Source: Oceanospirillaceae bacterium (GTDB lineage Bacteria > Pseudomonadota > Gammaproteobacteria > Pseudomonadales > Balneatricaceae). From it: a DNA stretch of 64,000 nt. Numbering within the stretch: position 1 is the stretch's first letter; each line of letters opens with the position of its first letter. Shown one piece after another: positions 27,010 through 38,608 of the stretch. A program made the translations under genes and the position numbers. Under the pieces are notes generated by a model. The model was given only the letters and a program-made list of their open reading frames with translations, was not told where the DNA came from and did no database searches. The stretch is from NCBI GenBank assembly GCA_018647765.1, contig JABGSN010000023.1, positions 19,587 to 83,586 of the forward strand, given 5' to 3'.

Positions 27010-27040
27010 TAAACGATAGTCTATTATAGACTATCGTTTA
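27010..27040 (-). terminator. Perfect 14-bp hairpin whose loop is the ihfB stop codon
   Basis: TAAACGATAGTCTA / TAGACTATCGTTTA flank exactly three bases, TTA on the + strand, which is the TAA stop of ihfB. One arm is the coding end of ihfB and the other is the 3' flank. There is no T-run, so it is more likely an mRNA 3'-end structure or attenuating hairpin than a strong terminator; lapA follows 47 bases on. Confidence 0.7.
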
Positions 27041-27308
27041 CCTGATCGCGTAACTCTTTACCGGGTTTAAAGTGAGGCACATACTTTTCTGCCAATTCCA
27101 CCGAGTCACCAGTTTTTGGGTTACGCCCAGTCCGTGGTGCTCGATAATGCAGACAAAAACTGCCAAATCCTCTAATTTCAATTCGATCTCCCGCTGCCAA
27201 AGCATCTGCCATATGTTCAATAATGGCTTTTACCGATTGCTCAACACTTTTTACAGGTATGCCCTGAAAGCGGTCAATTAAATTTTCAATGAGCTCAGAC
27301 TTACGCAT
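27024..27308 (-). CDS. ihfB: Integration host factor beta subunit
   Basis: 94 residues of the HU/IHF fold: [14 protein letters not shown], the nucleoid signature [21 protein letters not shown] at about 46-66, with the intercalating proline and the beta-arm. Binds and bends specific DNA as a heterodimer with IhfA. It lies just downstream of rpsA, the classic order. Confidence 0.97.
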   Translation of the reverse strand: MRKSELIENLIDRFQGIPVKSVEQSVKAIIEHMADALAAGDRIEIRGFGSFCLHYRAPRTGRNPKTGDSVELAEKYVPHFKPGKELRDQVNDSL

Positions 27309-27324
27309 AGCGTGCCCCTCTTTT

Positions 27325-28989
27325 TTATTTTTTGAGCTGTTCCTTAATCAGGTCACCAATGGTCGTAGGGCCTTCTAAGTCAATGGATTGGGTATTCAAT
27401 TCTTTCATCTGTGCACGTTGCTGAGCGGCTTCTTGTGCACGAATCGCTAACGCAATAGAACGCGCCTTACGATCCACACTAGCAACAAAACTGGTCAAGC
27501 TTTGGCCTTCACTAAAGTCGGATAAGTCCTGGCCTTGAGCTAATTCACCACGTTTAAGGAAACCCTGCACACCTTCAGCCAGGTTAACCAACAAACCACC
27601 CGGCGTCACCTCGGCAATGATACCCGTCACTTCCGAACCTTTGCCATTAGCGCCGGCAAAGTCAGAGAATGGGTCGCCTGCCATTTGCTTAATACCTAAT
27701 GCAACACGCTGTCGCTCGCTGTCGATGGATAAGATCACGGCTTCAACCTGCTGACCTTTTTGGTATTCTTCCAGCAAACTTTCGTCGCTCTTGTTCCAGT
27801 CGACATCAGACACGTGGACTAAACCGTCAATGCCATCTTCAAGCCCAATAAACAAACCAAAATCAGTTTTTGAGTTAAGTTTACCGGTAACTTTATCGCC
27901 TTCTGAATACTGTTTAGCAAAGGCTACCCATGGGCTTTCACTACATTGTTTCATACCTAACGACAATCGGCGCTTCTCGGAATTGATATCCAAGATCATA
28001 ATCTCAATTTCGTCACCCACGGCGACCATCTTGGATGGGTGTAAGTTACGCTTCATCCAGCTCATTTCAGACGCATGCACTAAACCTTCAATACCATCTG
28101 AGACCCGAGCGAAGCACCCGTAATCGGTGACGGTAGTGACGGTGGCAGGCAAACGACTGCCCACTGGGTAAGTGTCGGTAAAGCTCGTCCAAGGGTCTTG
28201 TTGTAACTGCTTTAAGCCTAAGGATACGCGTTGTTTTTCGGCATCAAATTTAAGTACTTTAACTTCAATGTCGGCACCGGCCGTTAGCATCTCGCTGGGG
28301 TGTTTGATACGGCGCCAGGCGATATCGGTAATGTGTAATAAGCCGTCTAGGCCACCTAAGTCGATGAAGGCGCCATAGTCGGTAAGGTTCTTCACAAAGC
28401 CTTTAACCACCGCACCCTCTTCTAAGGTCGACAACACTTGTTCACGCTGGGCTTTATTGGCTTCATCCATCAATGCACGACGGGAAACAACCACGTTATT
28501 ACGTAGGATATCGAGTTTGATGATCTTAAAGTCGAGGTCAATACCCTCAAGGTGGGAGATATCTTGTAAGGGCCGGGTATCAATGAGTGAGCCCGGTAAG
28601 AAGGCACGGATGCCGCCTAATTCTACGTTAAAGCCGCCCTTCACACGGGCGCTGATAACACCAGTAACAGTTTCATCAGCCGTTTGGATCTTCTCGAGTT
28701 GTTGCCAACGTTCCATTTCGCGAGCACGTTCACGGGAGATTTGAGTGGCACCTAGGCCATCTTCAATTTCTTGCAAGGCAACTAATACATCATCGCCTAC
28801 AGCTACTTCAAGTTCGCCTGCCGCATTAAGAAATTCAGAGAGCGAAACCACGCCTTCTGATTTCAGTCCCACGTTAATGGTGACGACTTCACTATCAATA
28901 GCAATGACTACACCGGTAATCAAAGAACCTTTCTTCATCTCTACCTGTTGAAGACTTTCTTCAAACAGGTCTGCGAAACTTTCGCCCAT
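27325..28989 (-). CDS. rpsA: 30S ribosomal protein S1
   Basis: 554 residues with six S1 RNA-binding repeats; the four C-terminal ones are clear from the repeated segments [35 protein letters not shown] and [13 protein letters not shown]. Binds mRNA leaders at the ribosome. There is no good Shine-Dalgarno sequence before the ATG and the leader can fold (see 29011-29048), as in other gammaproteobacteria where S1 controls its own translation. It lies between cmk and ihfB. Confidence 0.98.
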   Translation of the reverse strand: MGESFADLFEESLQQVEMKKGSLITGVVIAIDSEVVTINVGLKSEGVVSLSEFLNAAGELEVAVGDDVLVALQEIEDGLGATQISRERAREMERWQQLEKIQTADETVTGVISARVKGGFNVELGGIRAFLPGSLIDTRPLQDISHLEGIDLDFKIIKLDILRNNVVVSRRALMDEANKAQREQVLSTLEEGAVVKGFVKNLTDYGAFIDLGGLDGLLHITDIAWRRIKHPSEMLTAGADIEVKVLKFDAEKQRVSLGLKQLQQDPWTSFTDTYPVGSRLPATVTTVTDYGCFARVSDGIEGLVHASEMSWMKRNLHPSKMVAVGDEIEIMILDINSEKRRLSLGMKQCSESPWVAFAKQYSEGDKVTGKLNSKTDFGLFIGLEDGIDGLVHVSDVDWNKSDESLLEEYQKGQQVEAVILSIDSERQRVALGIKQMAGDPFSDFAGANGKGSEVTGIIAEVTPGGLLVNLAEGVQGFLKRGELAQGQDLSDFSEGQSLTSFVASVDRKARSIALAIRAQEAAQQRAQMKELNTQSIDLEGPTTIGDLIKEQLKK

Positions 28990-29010
28990 AGCTATACTCG
29001 CTGGGGATGA

Positions 29011-29048
29011 CGATACGCTCGGAACTGCCTAGCAGTGCGGGCGTATCG
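29011..29048 (-). promoter_or_regulatory. Folded rpsA leader, candidate S1 autoregulation element
   Basis: In the 95-base cmk-rpsA gap, an outer 8-bp stem CGATACGC / GCGTATCG encloses an inner stem ACTGC-CTA-GCAGT. It begins about 20 bases before the start codon on the transcribed strand. Together with the missing Shine-Dalgarno sequence this matches the style of the structured, S1-repressed rpsA leader of E. coli. Confidence 0.6.
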
Positions 29049-29084
29049 AGACACCTCTTAGTTAGTTAATAATTAACAAAAGCC

Positions 29085-29762
29085 TTATAGAATGCCTTTG
29101 CTATGAATAAATGTAAGGATCTTTTGTTCCACATCTGTAATCGTCATTTGCGTACAATCGATCACCAATGCATCGTCAGCAGGCTTCAAGGGGGCGATGC
29201 TACGGTTTTCGTCGCGCTCGTCCCGCTGTTGAATATCCATCAGTATGTCTGACAGGCTAGCATTCAAACCTTTATTTTTCAACTGTTTATAGCGTCGATC
29301 TGCCCGCTCTTGCGCGCTGGCAGTTAAGAATACTTTCACCTGCGCTTCCTTAAAGATCACCGTACCCATGTCGCGACCATCGGCCACTAGGCCCGGTAGT
29401 TCGGTAAATGCCCGCTGGCGCTCTTGTAGCGCCTTGCGCACCAAGGTTAGGCTAGCCACTTTAGAGGCATTCATGCCGCAGGCTTCGGTGCGAATAGCTA
29501 AGCTGACGTCTTCGCCTTCTAGTACCACTTGAATATCATCACCCTTGGTTTTGAACTGCACGTCTAAGCAGCCTGCAATATCAGCGACGGCCAATTCGTT
29601 TTCTGGACTCACACCATGGTGTTCGGCGGCTAAAGCCACTAACCTATATAGCGCGCCACTATCTAATAAGTTATAACCCAAACGCTCTGCTAGCAACTTA
29701 CATAACGTGCCCTTACCAGAACCGCTAGGGCCATCAATGGTAATAATAGGAACAGTTTTCAC
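29085..29762 (-). CDS. cmk: Cytidylate kinase
   Basis: Phosphorylates CMP and dCMP. 225 residues with the P-loop [12 protein letters not shown] at about 8-19, [11 protein letters not shown], and the [10 protein letters not shown] motif near 130. The start is a GTG overlapping the stop of the tyrA/aroA fusion (GTGA), so translation is coupled. Confidence 0.97.
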   Translation of the reverse strand: MKTVPIITIDGPSGSGKGTLCKLLAERLGYNLLDSGALYRLVALAAEHHGVSPENELAVADIAGCLDVQFKTKGDDIQVVLEGEDVSLAIRTEACGMNASKVASLTLVRKALQERQRAFTELPGLVADGRDMGTVIFKEAQVKVFLTASAQERADRRYKQLKNKGLNASLSDILMDIQQRDERDENRSIAPLKPADDALVIDCTQMTITDVEQKILTFIHSKGIL

Positions 29763-31990
29763 GATTGAAATTCCTCATCAAGCGTCATACCTACGGTACG
29801 CGCTAATTCGACAAAATTAGGGAACGATGTAGCCACATGGGCGCAATCTAGAATTTTGACATTTGCATCGGCGCGCAGCCCGGCAATGGTAAAAGCCATG
29901 GCGATACGGTGATCATGGTGGGTCACCACTTGGGCACTGGAAAAGTGCTGATTTGGTCCCATGCCTTGGATGATAGCACCGTCTGCCGTACCTTCTATGG
30001 TCACACCCATCGCCTTTAAACCATCAACCATCGCTTGAATACGGTCACTTTCTTTAACCCGCAGTTCTTCGGCACCAGTGATCGTGGTAGTGCCACTGGC
30101 ACAGGCTGCCGCCACCATCAGGGCTGGAAATTCATCAATTGCCAACGGCACTTGATCTTCCGGCACATGAATACCACTCAGAGGCGCGTATTTAACATGT
30201 AAATCGGCCACCGGCTCGCCACCGACTTCACGCTCATTAAGCACTGTTAAATTGGCACCCATTAAACGTAAAATATTAATGACGCCAACCCGAGTTGGGT
30301 TCATACCCACATGCTCAACCACTAAATCTGAGGTTGGACAAATAGCCGCCGCTACTAAAAAGAAGGTAGCCGAAGAAATGTCTGACGGCACGTCAATATC
30401 CGTAGCGAGCAACTCACCCTGGCCGACAATGGCACAGGTGTCAGAGGTTCGCTCAACGGCATAACCAAAGCCCTTGAGCATGCGCTCTGTATGGTCGCGG
30501 GTTGGGGCCGGCTCGGTCACACTGGTACGCCCGTGGGCATACAAACCTGCCAATACGACACAGGATTTAACTTGTGCACTGGCCATGGGTAAATCGTAAT
30601 GAATGCCCTGTAGCGCTTGGCCACCCTTAATGCGCATAGGTGGGCAACCGCCTTCTGCCGTGTCAACCACAGCCCCCATAAGCCGCAAGGGTTTCGCCAC
30701 ACGCTCCATCGGCCGCTTGTTAAGAGAAACGTCGCCGCTCAACTCCACATCAAACTTTTGACCGGCCATTAACCCCGCCATCAGGCGGATAGTCGTGCCA
30801 GAATTGCCCACATAAAGCGGTCCCGGTGGTGGTTGCAGACCGTGCAAACCAACGCCATGCACAACCACCTTGCCATCATCAGGGCCTTCAATCACCACGC
30901 CCATATCACGGAAGGCTTGTAAGGTGGCCATGGCGTCTTCGCCTTCTAAAAAACCACTAATATGAGTGGTACCTTGAGCCAACGCACCTAACATAATCGA
31001 ACGGTGCGACACCGACTTGTCACCCGGCACGCGAATGCGACCTTTGACTTGACCACCTGGGTGGACATTAAAATGTTTTGTATTTGTCATAGTTCCAGTA
31101 TAGGCAGTGCCTGCCAATATTTTTTCAAAATGATGTCGCGCACTGCGGGCGCGAGTAAAGATGCCCATCATGGTTTGGCTGTCGCCATTGGCCACTGCCG
31201 TACGCAACTGAGCCAAACCATGGGTAAAGGCATCCAATGTTTTTAAGCAGGCATCGCGGTTAGCCACAAACACGTCGTGCCACATCGTCGGATCACTACC
31301 TGCAATACGAGTAAAATCCCGAAAACCACCTGCTGCGTAGCGAAATATATCTTTATTGTCGCTATCTGAGGCCAACGTGTCGACCAAAGAAAAGGCCAAC
31401 AAGTGTGGCAAATGGCTGGTTGCAGCCAACACTTCGTCGTGTCGCTCAACCTCCATGGTAAGGATTTCACAGCCAATGCCAGACCACAAATCAGCCAATA
31501 CGGCAATCGCCTGTGGATGACTGCTCGGCAATGGGGTGATGATGAACTTATGATCAACAAATAAATCGATATTCACCGCGTTGATGCCACTGCGCTCAGA
31601 CCCAGCAATAGGATGACCGGGTACAAAACCCGCTGGGGGAATAGTGAAAATATCATAAGCCGCGGCAATAATACTGCCCTTGACACTGCCCACGTCCGTG
31701 AGCAAGGTGTTGGCGCCAATATGCGGCGCCACCATAGCCATCACCTTTTCCATGGCTTTCACAGGCACCGCCAATACCACCACATCCATGTGTGACAGAG
31801 TGGCCACTAAGTCCACGACTTGATGGTCAATAACGGCCTGGTCTTGCGCTTGCTGCATGCTCGAGGCATCAAGATCGTAGCCCCAAACCTGGTGTTTTTG
31901 TGTGCGCCTTAAGGCCGCAGCCAAGGAGCCTCCAATTAACCCAAGGCCTAACACCAGCACCTTGTTATGGCAAAAGGTCGTTTGGGTCAC
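29759..31990 (-). CDS. aroA: Fused prephenate dehydrogenase / EPSP synthase
   Basis: 743 residues, two enzymes in one chain. Residues 1-290 are a TyrA-type NAD(P)-dependent dehydrogenase ([26 protein letters not shown]). Residues about 305-743 are 3-phosphoshikimate 1-carboxyvinyltransferase ([53 protein letters not shown]). This fusion is common in Pseudomonas and relatives. It joins tyrosine branch and chorismate synthesis in one polypeptide. The start is GTG at 31990, sharing a base with the pheA stop (TAGTG). Confidence 0.97.
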   Translation of the reverse strand: MTQTTFCHNKVLVLGLGLIGGSLAAALRRTQKHQVWGYDLDASSMQQAQDQAVIDHQVVDLVATLSHMDVVVLAVPVKAMEKVMAMVAPHIGANTLLTDVGSVKGSIIAAAYDIFTIPPAGFVPGHPIAGSERSGINAVNIDLFVDHKFIITPLPSSHPQAIAVLADLWSGIGCEILTMEVERHDEVLAATSHLPHLLAFSLVDTLASDSDNKDIFRYAAGGFRDFTRIAGSDPTMWHDVFVANRDACLKTLDAFTHGLAQLRTAVANGDSQTMMGIFTRARSARHHFEKILAGTAYTGTMTNTKHFNVHPGGQVKGRIRVPGDKSVSHRSIMLGALAQGTTHISGFLEGEDAMATLQAFRDMGVVIEGPDDGKVVVHGVGLHGLQPPPGPLYVGNSGTTIRLMAGLMAGQKFDVELSGDVSLNKRPMERVAKPLRLMGAVVDTAEGGCPPMRIKGGQALQGIHYDLPMASAQVKSCVVLAGLYAHGRTSVTEPAPTRDHTERMLKGFGYAVERTSDTCAIVGQGELLATDIDVPSDISSATFFLVAAAICPTSDLVVEHVGMNPTRVGVINILRLMGANLTVLNEREVGGEPVADLHVKYAPLSGIHVPEDQVPLAIDEFPALMVAAACASGTTTITGAEELRVKESDRIQAMVDGLKAMGVTIEGTADGAIIQGMGPNQHFSSAQVVTHHDHRIAMAFTIAGLRADANVKILDCAHVATSFPNFVELARTVGMTLDEEFQS

Positions 31991-33114
31991 TAGAGTACCG
32001 CCTGAGGGTAGGAGCCCAGTATGCGCACTTCTACGGCATCTTGATCTAAATCCTGCAGAACTTGCTGTACCTTTTCATCTTCGTGGTGACCTTCAAAATC
32101 GATGTAAAATACATAGCCCCACGCGCCCTGACCCGAAGGCCGAGACTCAATACTGGTCATGCTCACGTTGTGACGGTGAAAGGGTTCTAAGATATGGTAC
32201 AACGCACCTGGTTTATTACGCGCCAGCACCAATAACGAGGTTTTGTCTTGGCCAGATGCAGGCACCGATGCATGACCAATAATTAAAAATCGCGTGGTAT
32301 TGTCGGGCTGATCTTCAATGTTTTCGTGGGGCAACTGCAAGCCGTATAGCTCGGCCGCCATGGTGCCAGCAATGGCAGCCACCTTGCCCACATCATCGTG
32401 CGTTTGAGTGGCCACTCGGCGTGCGGCTTCGGCATTGCTGCTGACCGCAAAACGTTCTGCGTAGGGCATGTGGTTATCTAACCAAGACCGGCACTGAGCT
32501 AATGACTGAGAGTGAGAATAAATACGTTCGACTTGTGACAGGTCCGTGCCTTCTGCTACCAATAAATTCTGGTGAATACGCATTTCCACTTCGCCAGAAA
32601 TCACCAGCGCCGAATGGCGAAAACTATCCAAGGTATTATTAATCATACCCTCGGATGAGTTTTCGATGGGCACCACACCATAATGTGCACTCTTAGCTTC
32701 CACTTCGCGAAACACTTCGTCAATGGAGCCGAGTGGTGCACTGATGACTGAGTGACCAAAATGTTTTAATGCCGCCGCTTGGGTAAAGGTACCCTCGGGA
32801 CCCAAAAAGGCAATCCGCATGGGTTGTTCGTGAGCGAGGCAGGCCGACATTAGCTCTCGAAACAGACGCGCCATTTCTTCATCGTCTAACGGCCCTTGGT
32901 TGCGCGCCATGACTTTACGTAATACTTGAGCTTCGCGCTCAGGGCGATAAAACACGGCGTCTTTAACACCTTGATGAGATTCCTTCACCTCGGCAACGCG
33001 CTGCGCACAGCTAGCACGCTGATTAATTAGCTGCTGGATTTGTTGATCTATGTGATCGATATCTTGGCGCAATTGACCGAGTTGTTGTTCTTGTGTCAGT
33101 TCTGGCTTGCTCAT
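31990..33114 (-). CDS. pheA: Bifunctional chorismate mutase / prephenate dehydratase
   Basis: 374 residues from ATG 33114. The order is an AroQ-type chorismate mutase (about 1-90; RQDIDHIDQQIQQLINQRASCA), a prephenate dehydratase domain (about 100-275; IAFLGPEGTFTQAAAL; TTRFLIIG), and an ACT domain (about 285-370; IESRPSGQGAWGYVFYIDF) for phenylalanine feedback. A start at 33162 inside serC is less likely; ATG 33114 lies seven bases after the serC stop. No hisC gene lies between it and tyrA/aroA, unlike in Pseudomonas. Confidence 0.96.
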   Translation of the reverse strand: MSKPELTQEQQLGQLRQDIDHIDQQIQQLINQRASCAQRVAEVKESHQGVKDAVFYRPEREAQVLRKVMARNQGPLDDEEMARLFRELMSACLAHEQPMRIAFLGPEGTFTQAAALKHFGHSVISAPLGSIDEVFREVEAKSAHYGVVPIENSSEGMINNTLDSFRHSALVISGEVEMRIHQNLLVAEGTDLSQVERIYSHSQSLAQCRSWLDNHMPYAERFAVSSNAEAARRVATQTHDDVGKVAAIAGTMAAELYGLQLPHENIEDQPDNTTRFLIIGHASVPASGQDKTSLLVLARNKPGALYHILEPFHRHNVSMTSIESRPSGQGAWGYVFYIDFEGHHEDEKVQQVLQDLDQDAVEVRILGSYPQAVL

Positions 33115-33121
33115 AGTATCT

Positions 33122-34210
33122 CTAAGCCCAATGGCGTTGTTCGAAATCCTGCATAAAGGCAACTAACGCAGTAATGGCCTCCAGAGGGACTGCATTGTAT
33201 ATACTTGCACGCATGCCACCCACGCTGCGGTGGCCCTTTAAGTTTAACAAGCCGCAAGCCTCGGACTCAGACAAAAACTGAGCATTCAGGGCAGCATCGG
33301 CCAAGCTAAAGGTGACGTTCATTTTGGAACGGTTAGCCACCGCAATGTTATTGCTATACAGGCGGCTACTGTCAATGGCCTGATACAGGGTTTGAGCCTT
33401 AGCCTGGTTTAGTTGCGCCATCGCACTCACACCACCCTGCGCTAACAACCAGTCAAACACCAAACCTGCCAGATACCAGCTATAGGTGGGTGGCGTATTA
33501 AGCATGGAATCGTTATCCGCCTGCAAGGCATAGTTAAACGGCCTTGGTGTATCGTCACGTGCCTGGCCTAATAAATCCTCACGTACAATCACTAAGGTTA
33601 GGCCTGCGGGGCCAATGTTCTTTTGCGCGCCCGCATAAATCACACCAAATTGGCTGACATCGATCGGTTCTGACAAAATGGTGGATGACATATCCGCCAC
33701 TAGTGGAACACTGCCTGTTTTGGGCACATAGTCAAAGGCTAAACCGCCTATGGTCTCGTTGGGACAATAATGTACGAAGGCCGCATCAGCATTGAGCTCA
33801 AGCTGCGTTTGCGAAGGTACTTGTAGGTGGTTTTTAGACTGGCTTGACGCCACCACCTTAGCTTCAGCAAAAGGTGCCATGGCGTCTATTGCCTTAGCTG
33901 ACCAAATGCCCGTATCAATATAGTCAGCCGATGTTTTTTGGCCCAATAAGTTCAGCGGTAGCAAGGCAAATTGCGCGGTTGCACCGCCTTGCAAAAACAA
34001 CACCTTGTAGTTTGCAGGAATGTCCATGAGCTGACGTAATTTTGCTTCAGCATCGGCTACCATCGCCATGTAGGCAGGGTGTCGATGACTCATTTCCATC
34101 ACCGACACACCACGGCCTTGCCAATCTAGTAGCTCAGCCTGAGCCAGCTCGAGCACTGCCGTCGGTAATGCAGCAGGACCTGCGCAAAAATTAAACTGGC
34201 GCTTACTCAT
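33122..34210 (-). CDS. serC: Phosphoserine aminotransferase
   Basis: 362 residues of the class V aminotransferase fold: FCAGPAALP at the N-terminus, MEMSHRHP, the PLP lysine in YAGAQKNIGPAG near residue 195, and GHRSVGGMRASIYNA near the end. Makes 3-phosphoserine (and 4-phosphohydroxythreonine for vitamin B6). It lies in the gyrA-serC-pheA block, five bases after gyrA. Confidence 0.97.
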   Translation of the reverse strand: MSKRQFNFCAGPAALPTAVLELAQAELLDWQGRGVSVMEMSHRHPAYMAMVADAEAKLRQLMDIPANYKVLFLQGGATAQFALLPLNLLGQKTSADYIDTGIWSAKAIDAMAPFAEAKVVASSQSKNHLQVPSQTQLELNADAAFVHYCPNETIGGLAFDYVPKTGSVPLVADMSSTILSEPIDVSQFGVIYAGAQKNIGPAGLTLVIVREDLLGQARDDTPRPFNYALQADNDSMLNTPPTYSWYLAGLVFDWLLAQGGVSAMAQLNQAKAQTLYQAIDSSRLYSNNIAVANRSKMNVTFSLADAALNAQFLSESEACGLLNLKGHRSVGGMRASIYNAVPLEAITALVAFMQDFEQRHWA

Positions 34211-34215
34211 ACAGG

Positions 34216-36813
34216 TTACTCTTGCTCTGTGGCGTCAAGGTTAGTTTCCGCATTGTCGTCAGCGCCTTCTTCGTCTTCCATGGTTTCCGCAACACGGGCC
34301 ACCTGAACGAGTTTTTCGCCTTCCTGCACCTTAATCAAGGTCACACCCTGAGTATTACGACCCAGAACAGATACCTCGCTAGTGCGGGTGCGCACTAACG
34401 TTCCTTGATCGCTAATCAAAATCACTTCATCGCTGTCAAACACCTGCACCGCACCAATAAGGGCACCATTTCGGTCTGACATTTGAATCGCAATAACACC
34501 CTTACCACCACGACCACGCACCGGGTAATCTTCGTTACGGCTTTGTTTGCCAAAGCCGTTTTCACTGGCCGTTAAGATACGTCCACCGTCTTGTGGCATG
34601 ATCAAGCTGATCACATGAGCATCTTCTGCCAAACGGATACCACGTACACCACGAGCCGTCCGGCCCATAGCGCGCACGTCGCCTTCATCAAAACGTACCG
34701 CCAGGCCATTATTGGCAAACAACATAATTTGCTGCTCGCCATCAGTAACTGTGGCGCCAATAAGGGTATCACCATCATCCAAACCAAGAGCAATCAAACC
34801 ACTGGTTCTAGGCCGCGCAAAGGCAGTCAGAGGCGTCTTCTTAACGGTACCACTGGCCGTTGCCATAAAGATAAAGTGGCCTTCTTGATAACCGCCTTCT
34901 GGCAATGGCAAAATAGTGGTAACACGCTCGCCCTCGTCCAACGGTAAGATGTTTACTATGGGGCGACCACGGGCCGTTCTGCTGGCCTGCGGAATTTCAA
35001 ACACCCGCAACCAATACACTTTACCGAGGTTACTAAAACACAAGATTGTGTCGTGGGACGAGGTGACTAATAAATGTTCTACAAAGTCTTCTTCTTTCAC
35101 TGCTGTCGCGGCTTTACCACGGCCACCACGACGCTGGGCCTGATAATCACTTACTGGCTGAGTCTTGGCATAACCGCCATGAGAAATGGTCACCACCATG
35201 TCTTCTTCTGGGATTAAATCGGCTACCGTAAGGTCTTGGCGCGAAGCAATGATTTCTGAGCGGCGCTTGTCGCCATAGGCTTCAAGTACTTCGGATAATT
35301 CTTCGCGGATCACTTCCATCAAACGCTCGGCAGATGCAAGAATTTCCAACAGCTCAGCAATGCGTTCCAACAGCACCTGGTATTCAGCCACCAGCTTGTC
35401 TTGCTCTAAACCGGTTAACCGGTGCAAACGCAAATCCAAAATCGCCTGTGCTTGTACGTCAGACAACTGATAGACGTCACCGTGTAGACCAAACTCAGGA
35501 CCCAAGGCATCTGGCTTACAGGCATCTTCGCCCGCTCGCTCTAACATCACCACAACCTGACCCGCAGGCCAACTTTGCGCCACTAATTTTTCGCGGGCTT
35601 CGGCGGCGTTAGGCGAGGTTTTAATGAGCTCTATAACCGGGTCAATATTAGCTAAGGCAACGGTTAAACCTTCTAACACATGGCCGCGATCTCGGGCTTT
35701 ATGTAATTCAAACAAGGTACGGCGTGTCACTACTTCACGACGGTGGCGCACAAAGGCTTCTAACATTTGCTTAAGATTTAAGGTACGCGGTTGACCGTCG
35801 ACTAAGGCCACCACGTTAATACCAAACACATTTTCCATTTGCGTTTGGGTATAAAGGTTATTAATGATAACTTCGGGCACTTCGCCACGACGCAACTCTA
35901 TCACCATGCGCATGCCATCTTTGTCAGACTCGTCGCGCAGCTCGGTAATGCCTTCAAGCTTTTTGTCTTTAACCAATTCGGCAATTTTTTCAATCAAACG
36001 CGCCTTGTTCACCTGATACGGCAACTCGGTGACGACAATTGACGGCTTTTGGTTTTTCTCGTTGATTTCTACGTGGTAGCGAGCCCGCACATAAATGCGG
36101 CCACGACCAGTGCGGTAGGCTTGCACAATGCCCGCACGGCCATTGATGATACCCGCCGTAGGAAAATCCGGACCTGGGATGTGTTGCATTAACTCATCCA
36201 CTTCAATATCAGGATTTTCGATTAACGCCAAGCAACCACTAATCACTTCGTTGATGTTGTGAGGCGGAATATTAGTGGCCATACCAACGGCAATACCGGA
36301 GGAGCCGTTCACCAACAGGTTAGGCAACCGTGTCGGCAGCACATCAGGAATCATTTCTGTGCCGTCATAGTTAGGCACAAAATCAACCGTATCTTTGTCT
36401 AAATCGGCCAACAGGTCATGGGCCATTTTCTTCATACGGATTTCGGTATAACGCATGGCGGCTGCAGAGTCGCCGTCTACCGAACCAAAGTTACCCTGAC
36501 CGTCCACCAACACATAACGCATAGAAAACGGCTGCGCCATACGTACAATGGTGTCATACACTGCCGTATCACCATGGGGGTGATACTTACCAATAACATC
36601 ACCCACCACACGGGCAGACTTTTTATAAGGCTTGTTCCAATCGTTACTCAGCTCATTCATGGCGAACAACACACGCCTGTGTACGGGTTTTAAACCATCA
36701 CGTACATCGGGCAATGCGCGCCCAACAATAACACTCATGGCGTAATCCAAATACGACTGCTTGAGTTCGTCTTCAATATTAATGGGCGATATTTCTTTAG
36801 CCATTTCAGACAT
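34216..36813 (-). CDS. gyrA: DNA gyrase subunit A
   Basis: 865 residues: an N-terminal winged-helix/tower domain with the active-site Tyr in [10 protein letters not shown] near 122-131, and a C-terminal six-bladed pinwheel with the GyrA box RRGGRGK near 560. The quinolone region reads [11 protein letters not shown]: the position equivalent to E. coli Ser83 is Thr, as in wild-type Pseudomonas, and the Asp87 equivalent is retained. A ribosome site AGGAA lies upstream. It is the first gene of the long leftward block. Confidence 0.98.
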   Translation of the reverse strand: MSEMAKEISPINIEDELKQSYLDYAMSVIVGRALPDVRDGLKPVHRRVLFAMNELSNDWNKPYKKSARVVGDVIGKYHPHGDTAVYDTIVRMAQPFSMRYVLVDGQGNFGSVDGDSAAAMRYTEIRMKKMAHDLLADLDKDTVDFVPNYDGTEMIPDVLPTRLPNLLVNGSSGIAVGMATNIPPHNINEVISGCLALIENPDIEVDELMQHIPGPDFPTAGIINGRAGIVQAYRTGRGRIYVRARYHVEINEKNQKPSIVVTELPYQVNKARLIEKIAELVKDKKLEGITELRDESDKDGMRMVIELRRGEVPEVIINNLYTQTQMENVFGINVVALVDGQPRTLNLKQMLEAFVRHRREVVTRRTLFELHKARDRGHVLEGLTVALANIDPVIELIKTSPNAAEAREKLVAQSWPAGQVVVMLERAGEDACKPDALGPEFGLHGDVYQLSDVQAQAILDLRLHRLTGLEQDKLVAEYQVLLERIAELLEILASAERLMEVIREELSEVLEAYGDKRRSEIIASRQDLTVADLIPEEDMVVTISHGGYAKTQPVSDYQAQRRGGRGKAATAVKEEDFVEHLLVTSSHDTILCFSNLGKVYWLRVFEIPQASRTARGRPIVNILPLDEGERVTTILPLPEGGYQEGHFIFMATASGTVKKTPLTAFARPRTSGLIALGLDDGDTLIGATVTDGEQQIMLFANNGLAVRFDEGDVRAMGRTARGVRGIRLAEDAHVISLIMPQDGGRILTASENGFGKQSRNEDYPVRGRGGKGVIAIQMSDRNGALIGAVQVFDSDEVILISDQGTLVRTRTSEVSVLGRNTQGVTLIKVQEGEKLVQVARVAETMEDEEGADDNAETNLDATEQE

Positions 36814-37054
36814 AATTAAGCCAATTTCCTTGTGCGACTAACGCTACGAGCTCGCCTTGTGGAGCCCCTGTGGACAACGCCCTAAATGGACGTCACAAAA
36901 ACCATAATTCTAGCACGAAAAGAGGCTGATTAGCCACCAGCAAAGCACCTATCACACATCCAACAACATAACCCTAAGCCACAAGTTTACGGATGCAGAC
37001 CAAGCATTTACACGCTATAATGGCAGAAATTTTTCATCGAACTGAAACTCAACC
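36814..37054. promoter_or_regulatory. Divergent gyrA / ubiG promoter region
   Basis: 241 bases between two housekeeping genes. TGTGGACAA at 36869-36877 is one base from a DnaA-box consensus in inverse orientation; a single box is weak evidence. No other structure stands out. Confidence 0.4.
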
Positions 37055-37783
37055 GTGACCCTAAACGTAGATCCTGAAGAAATCGCCAAATTTGAAGCCC
37101 TCGCCGCCCGCTGGTGGGACTTAGACAGCGAATTCAAACCCTTGCATGCCATCAACCCATTACGTATTGGTTGGATTGATGAGCGAGCCCATTTGCACGG
37201 AAAAAAAGTAGCGGACATCGGTTGCGGTGGTGGTATTGTTGCCGAAGCCATGGCCTTAAGAGGTGCCACAGTCACCGGTATCGACATGGGTGAAGCGCCA
37301 CTCAAAGTAGCTCAATTACACAGCTTAGAAAGCGGCGTGGCAGTGGACTATCGACAAATGACCGCAGAGCAACTGGCCGATCAAGAAGCCGGTACCTATG
37401 ATGTCGTCACCTGCTTAGAAATGCTGGAACACGTGCCCGACCCCAGCGCCGTCATCGCCGCCTGTGCCAAATTGCTAAAACCCGGTGGCCAAGCTTTTTT
37501 CTCTACTATCAATCGCAATCCCAAGTCCTACTTGTTTGCCATTGTGGGCGCAGAATACCTGCTTAAAATGTTGCCTAAAGGCACCCATGACCACAAAAAG
37601 TTTATTAAGCCTTCTGAATTACACGATTACATGCGCCAAGCAGACCTCTATGGCGAAGACATGACCGGCATGACCTACAACCCGCTAACACAAACTTACG
37701 CCTTAAAAGCTCGAGATGTGGATGTTAATTACCTTGTCTATGCCAGCAAAGCTCAAGATGCACCTCAACCGGTCGATAGTTAA
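37055..37783 (+). CDS. ubiG: Ubiquinone biosynthesis O-methyltransferase
   Basis: 242 residues with the start [27 protein letters not shown] typical of UbiG and the SAM motif [16 protein letters not shown] near 53-67. Carries out the two O-methylations of ubiquinone synthesis. The start is GTG at 37055; no ATG precedes the conserved N-terminus. It is followed by yciK after 43 bases. Confidence 0.96.
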   Translation: MTLNVDPEEIAKFEALAARWWDLDSEFKPLHAINPLRIGWIDERAHLHGKKVADIGCGGGIVAEAMALRGATVTGIDMGEAPLKVAQLHSLESGVAVDYRQMTAEQLADQEAGTYDVVTCLEMLEHVPDPSAVIAACAKLLKPGGQAFFSTINRNPKSYLFAIVGAEYLLKMLPKGTHDHKKFIKPSELHDYMRQADLYGEDMTGMTYNPLTQTYALKARDVDVNYLVYASKAQDAPQPVDS

Positions 37784-37826
37784 CCATTAGTCCTAATGAC
37801 TATTTTTATGCACAACAGGAATCTTC

Positions 37827-38603
37827 ATGTTTGATTACACGGCGCCAGACAACCTACTAGCAAATCGCGTGATCTTAGTCACTGGCGCAGGCGATGGCAT
37901 CGGCCGCGCTGCAGCCATCGAATACGCTCGCCTAGGCGCTACGGTTATTCTATTGGGCCGCACAGTTGAAAAACTTGAAACGGTTTATGACGAAATAGAA
38001 GCCGCAGGCCACAGCCAGCCAGCCATATATCCGCTCGATTTACGCGCAGCGAAAGACGAAGACTATCTTGAACTAGCGGAAATACTTGAAGGCGAGTTTG
38101 GCCGTTTAGACGGCCTCCTCCACAACGCCTCGGTATTGGGCCAACGCACCCCCTTATCAAACTATGAGTCCCGCACCTGGCGTTTGGTGATGCACGTAAA
38201 CGTGACCGCGCCATTCATGATGACTCAAGCGCTAATGCCTCTTCTAGAAGCGTCTGCCGACGCATCGGTGGTTCTCACCAGCTCCAGTGTTGGCACCCAA
38301 GGCAAGGCCTACTGGGGCGCTTACGGCGTATCTAAATTTGCCACCGAAGGCATGGCGCAAATTTTGGCAGAAGAAACTGAAAACACCAGCAACATCCGCG
38401 TTAACATCATTAATCCCGGCGCCACCCGAACCAACATGCGCGCGCAGGCTTACCCAGGCGAAGACCCTGCCCTCAACCTTACGCCAGAAGACATTATGCC
38501 GGTGTATCAATTCCTAATGGGCACCGACAGCAAGGGCACGACGGGGCAGCGCTTTAATGCGCAAGAAATGCGCAAGCCAGAGCCGTTACCAAGCGACAGC
38601 TAA
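37827..38603 (+). CDS. yciK: YciK-family short-chain dehydrogenase/reductase
   Basis: 258 residues: the cofactor motif GAGDGIGRAAAIEYA near 21-35, the HNAS segment near 95, and the catalytic Ser...Tyr-x-x-x-Lys in SSSVGT...YGVSK. Widely conserved in gammaproteobacteria as an operon partner of ubiG, substrate unknown. The HAD phosphatase gene mupP that sits between ubiG and yciK in Pseudomonas is missing here. Confidence 0.93.
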   Translation: MFDYTAPDNLLANRVILVTGAGDGIGRAAAIEYARLGATVILLGRTVEKLETVYDEIEAAGHSQPAIYPLDLRAAKDEDYLELAEILEGEFGRLDGLLHNASVLGQRTPLSNYESRTWRLVMHVNVTAPFMMTQALMPLLEASADASVVLTSSSVGTQGKAYWGAYGVSKFATEGMAQILAEETENTSNIRVNIINPGATRTNMRAQAYPGEDPALNLTPEDIMPVYQFLMGTDSKGTTGQRFNAQEMRKPEPLPSDS

Positions 38604-38608
38604 CCCGC

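Noticed and set aside
34216..36813. Thr at the GyrA Ser83 position as acquired quinolone resistance
   Set aside because: Thr is the natural residue here in Pseudomonas and many relatives.
36869..36877. DnaA-box-like TGTGGACAA near gyrA as a replication origin sign
   Set aside because: A single imperfect box with no partner boxes, dnaA or dnaN gene; origins need clusters.
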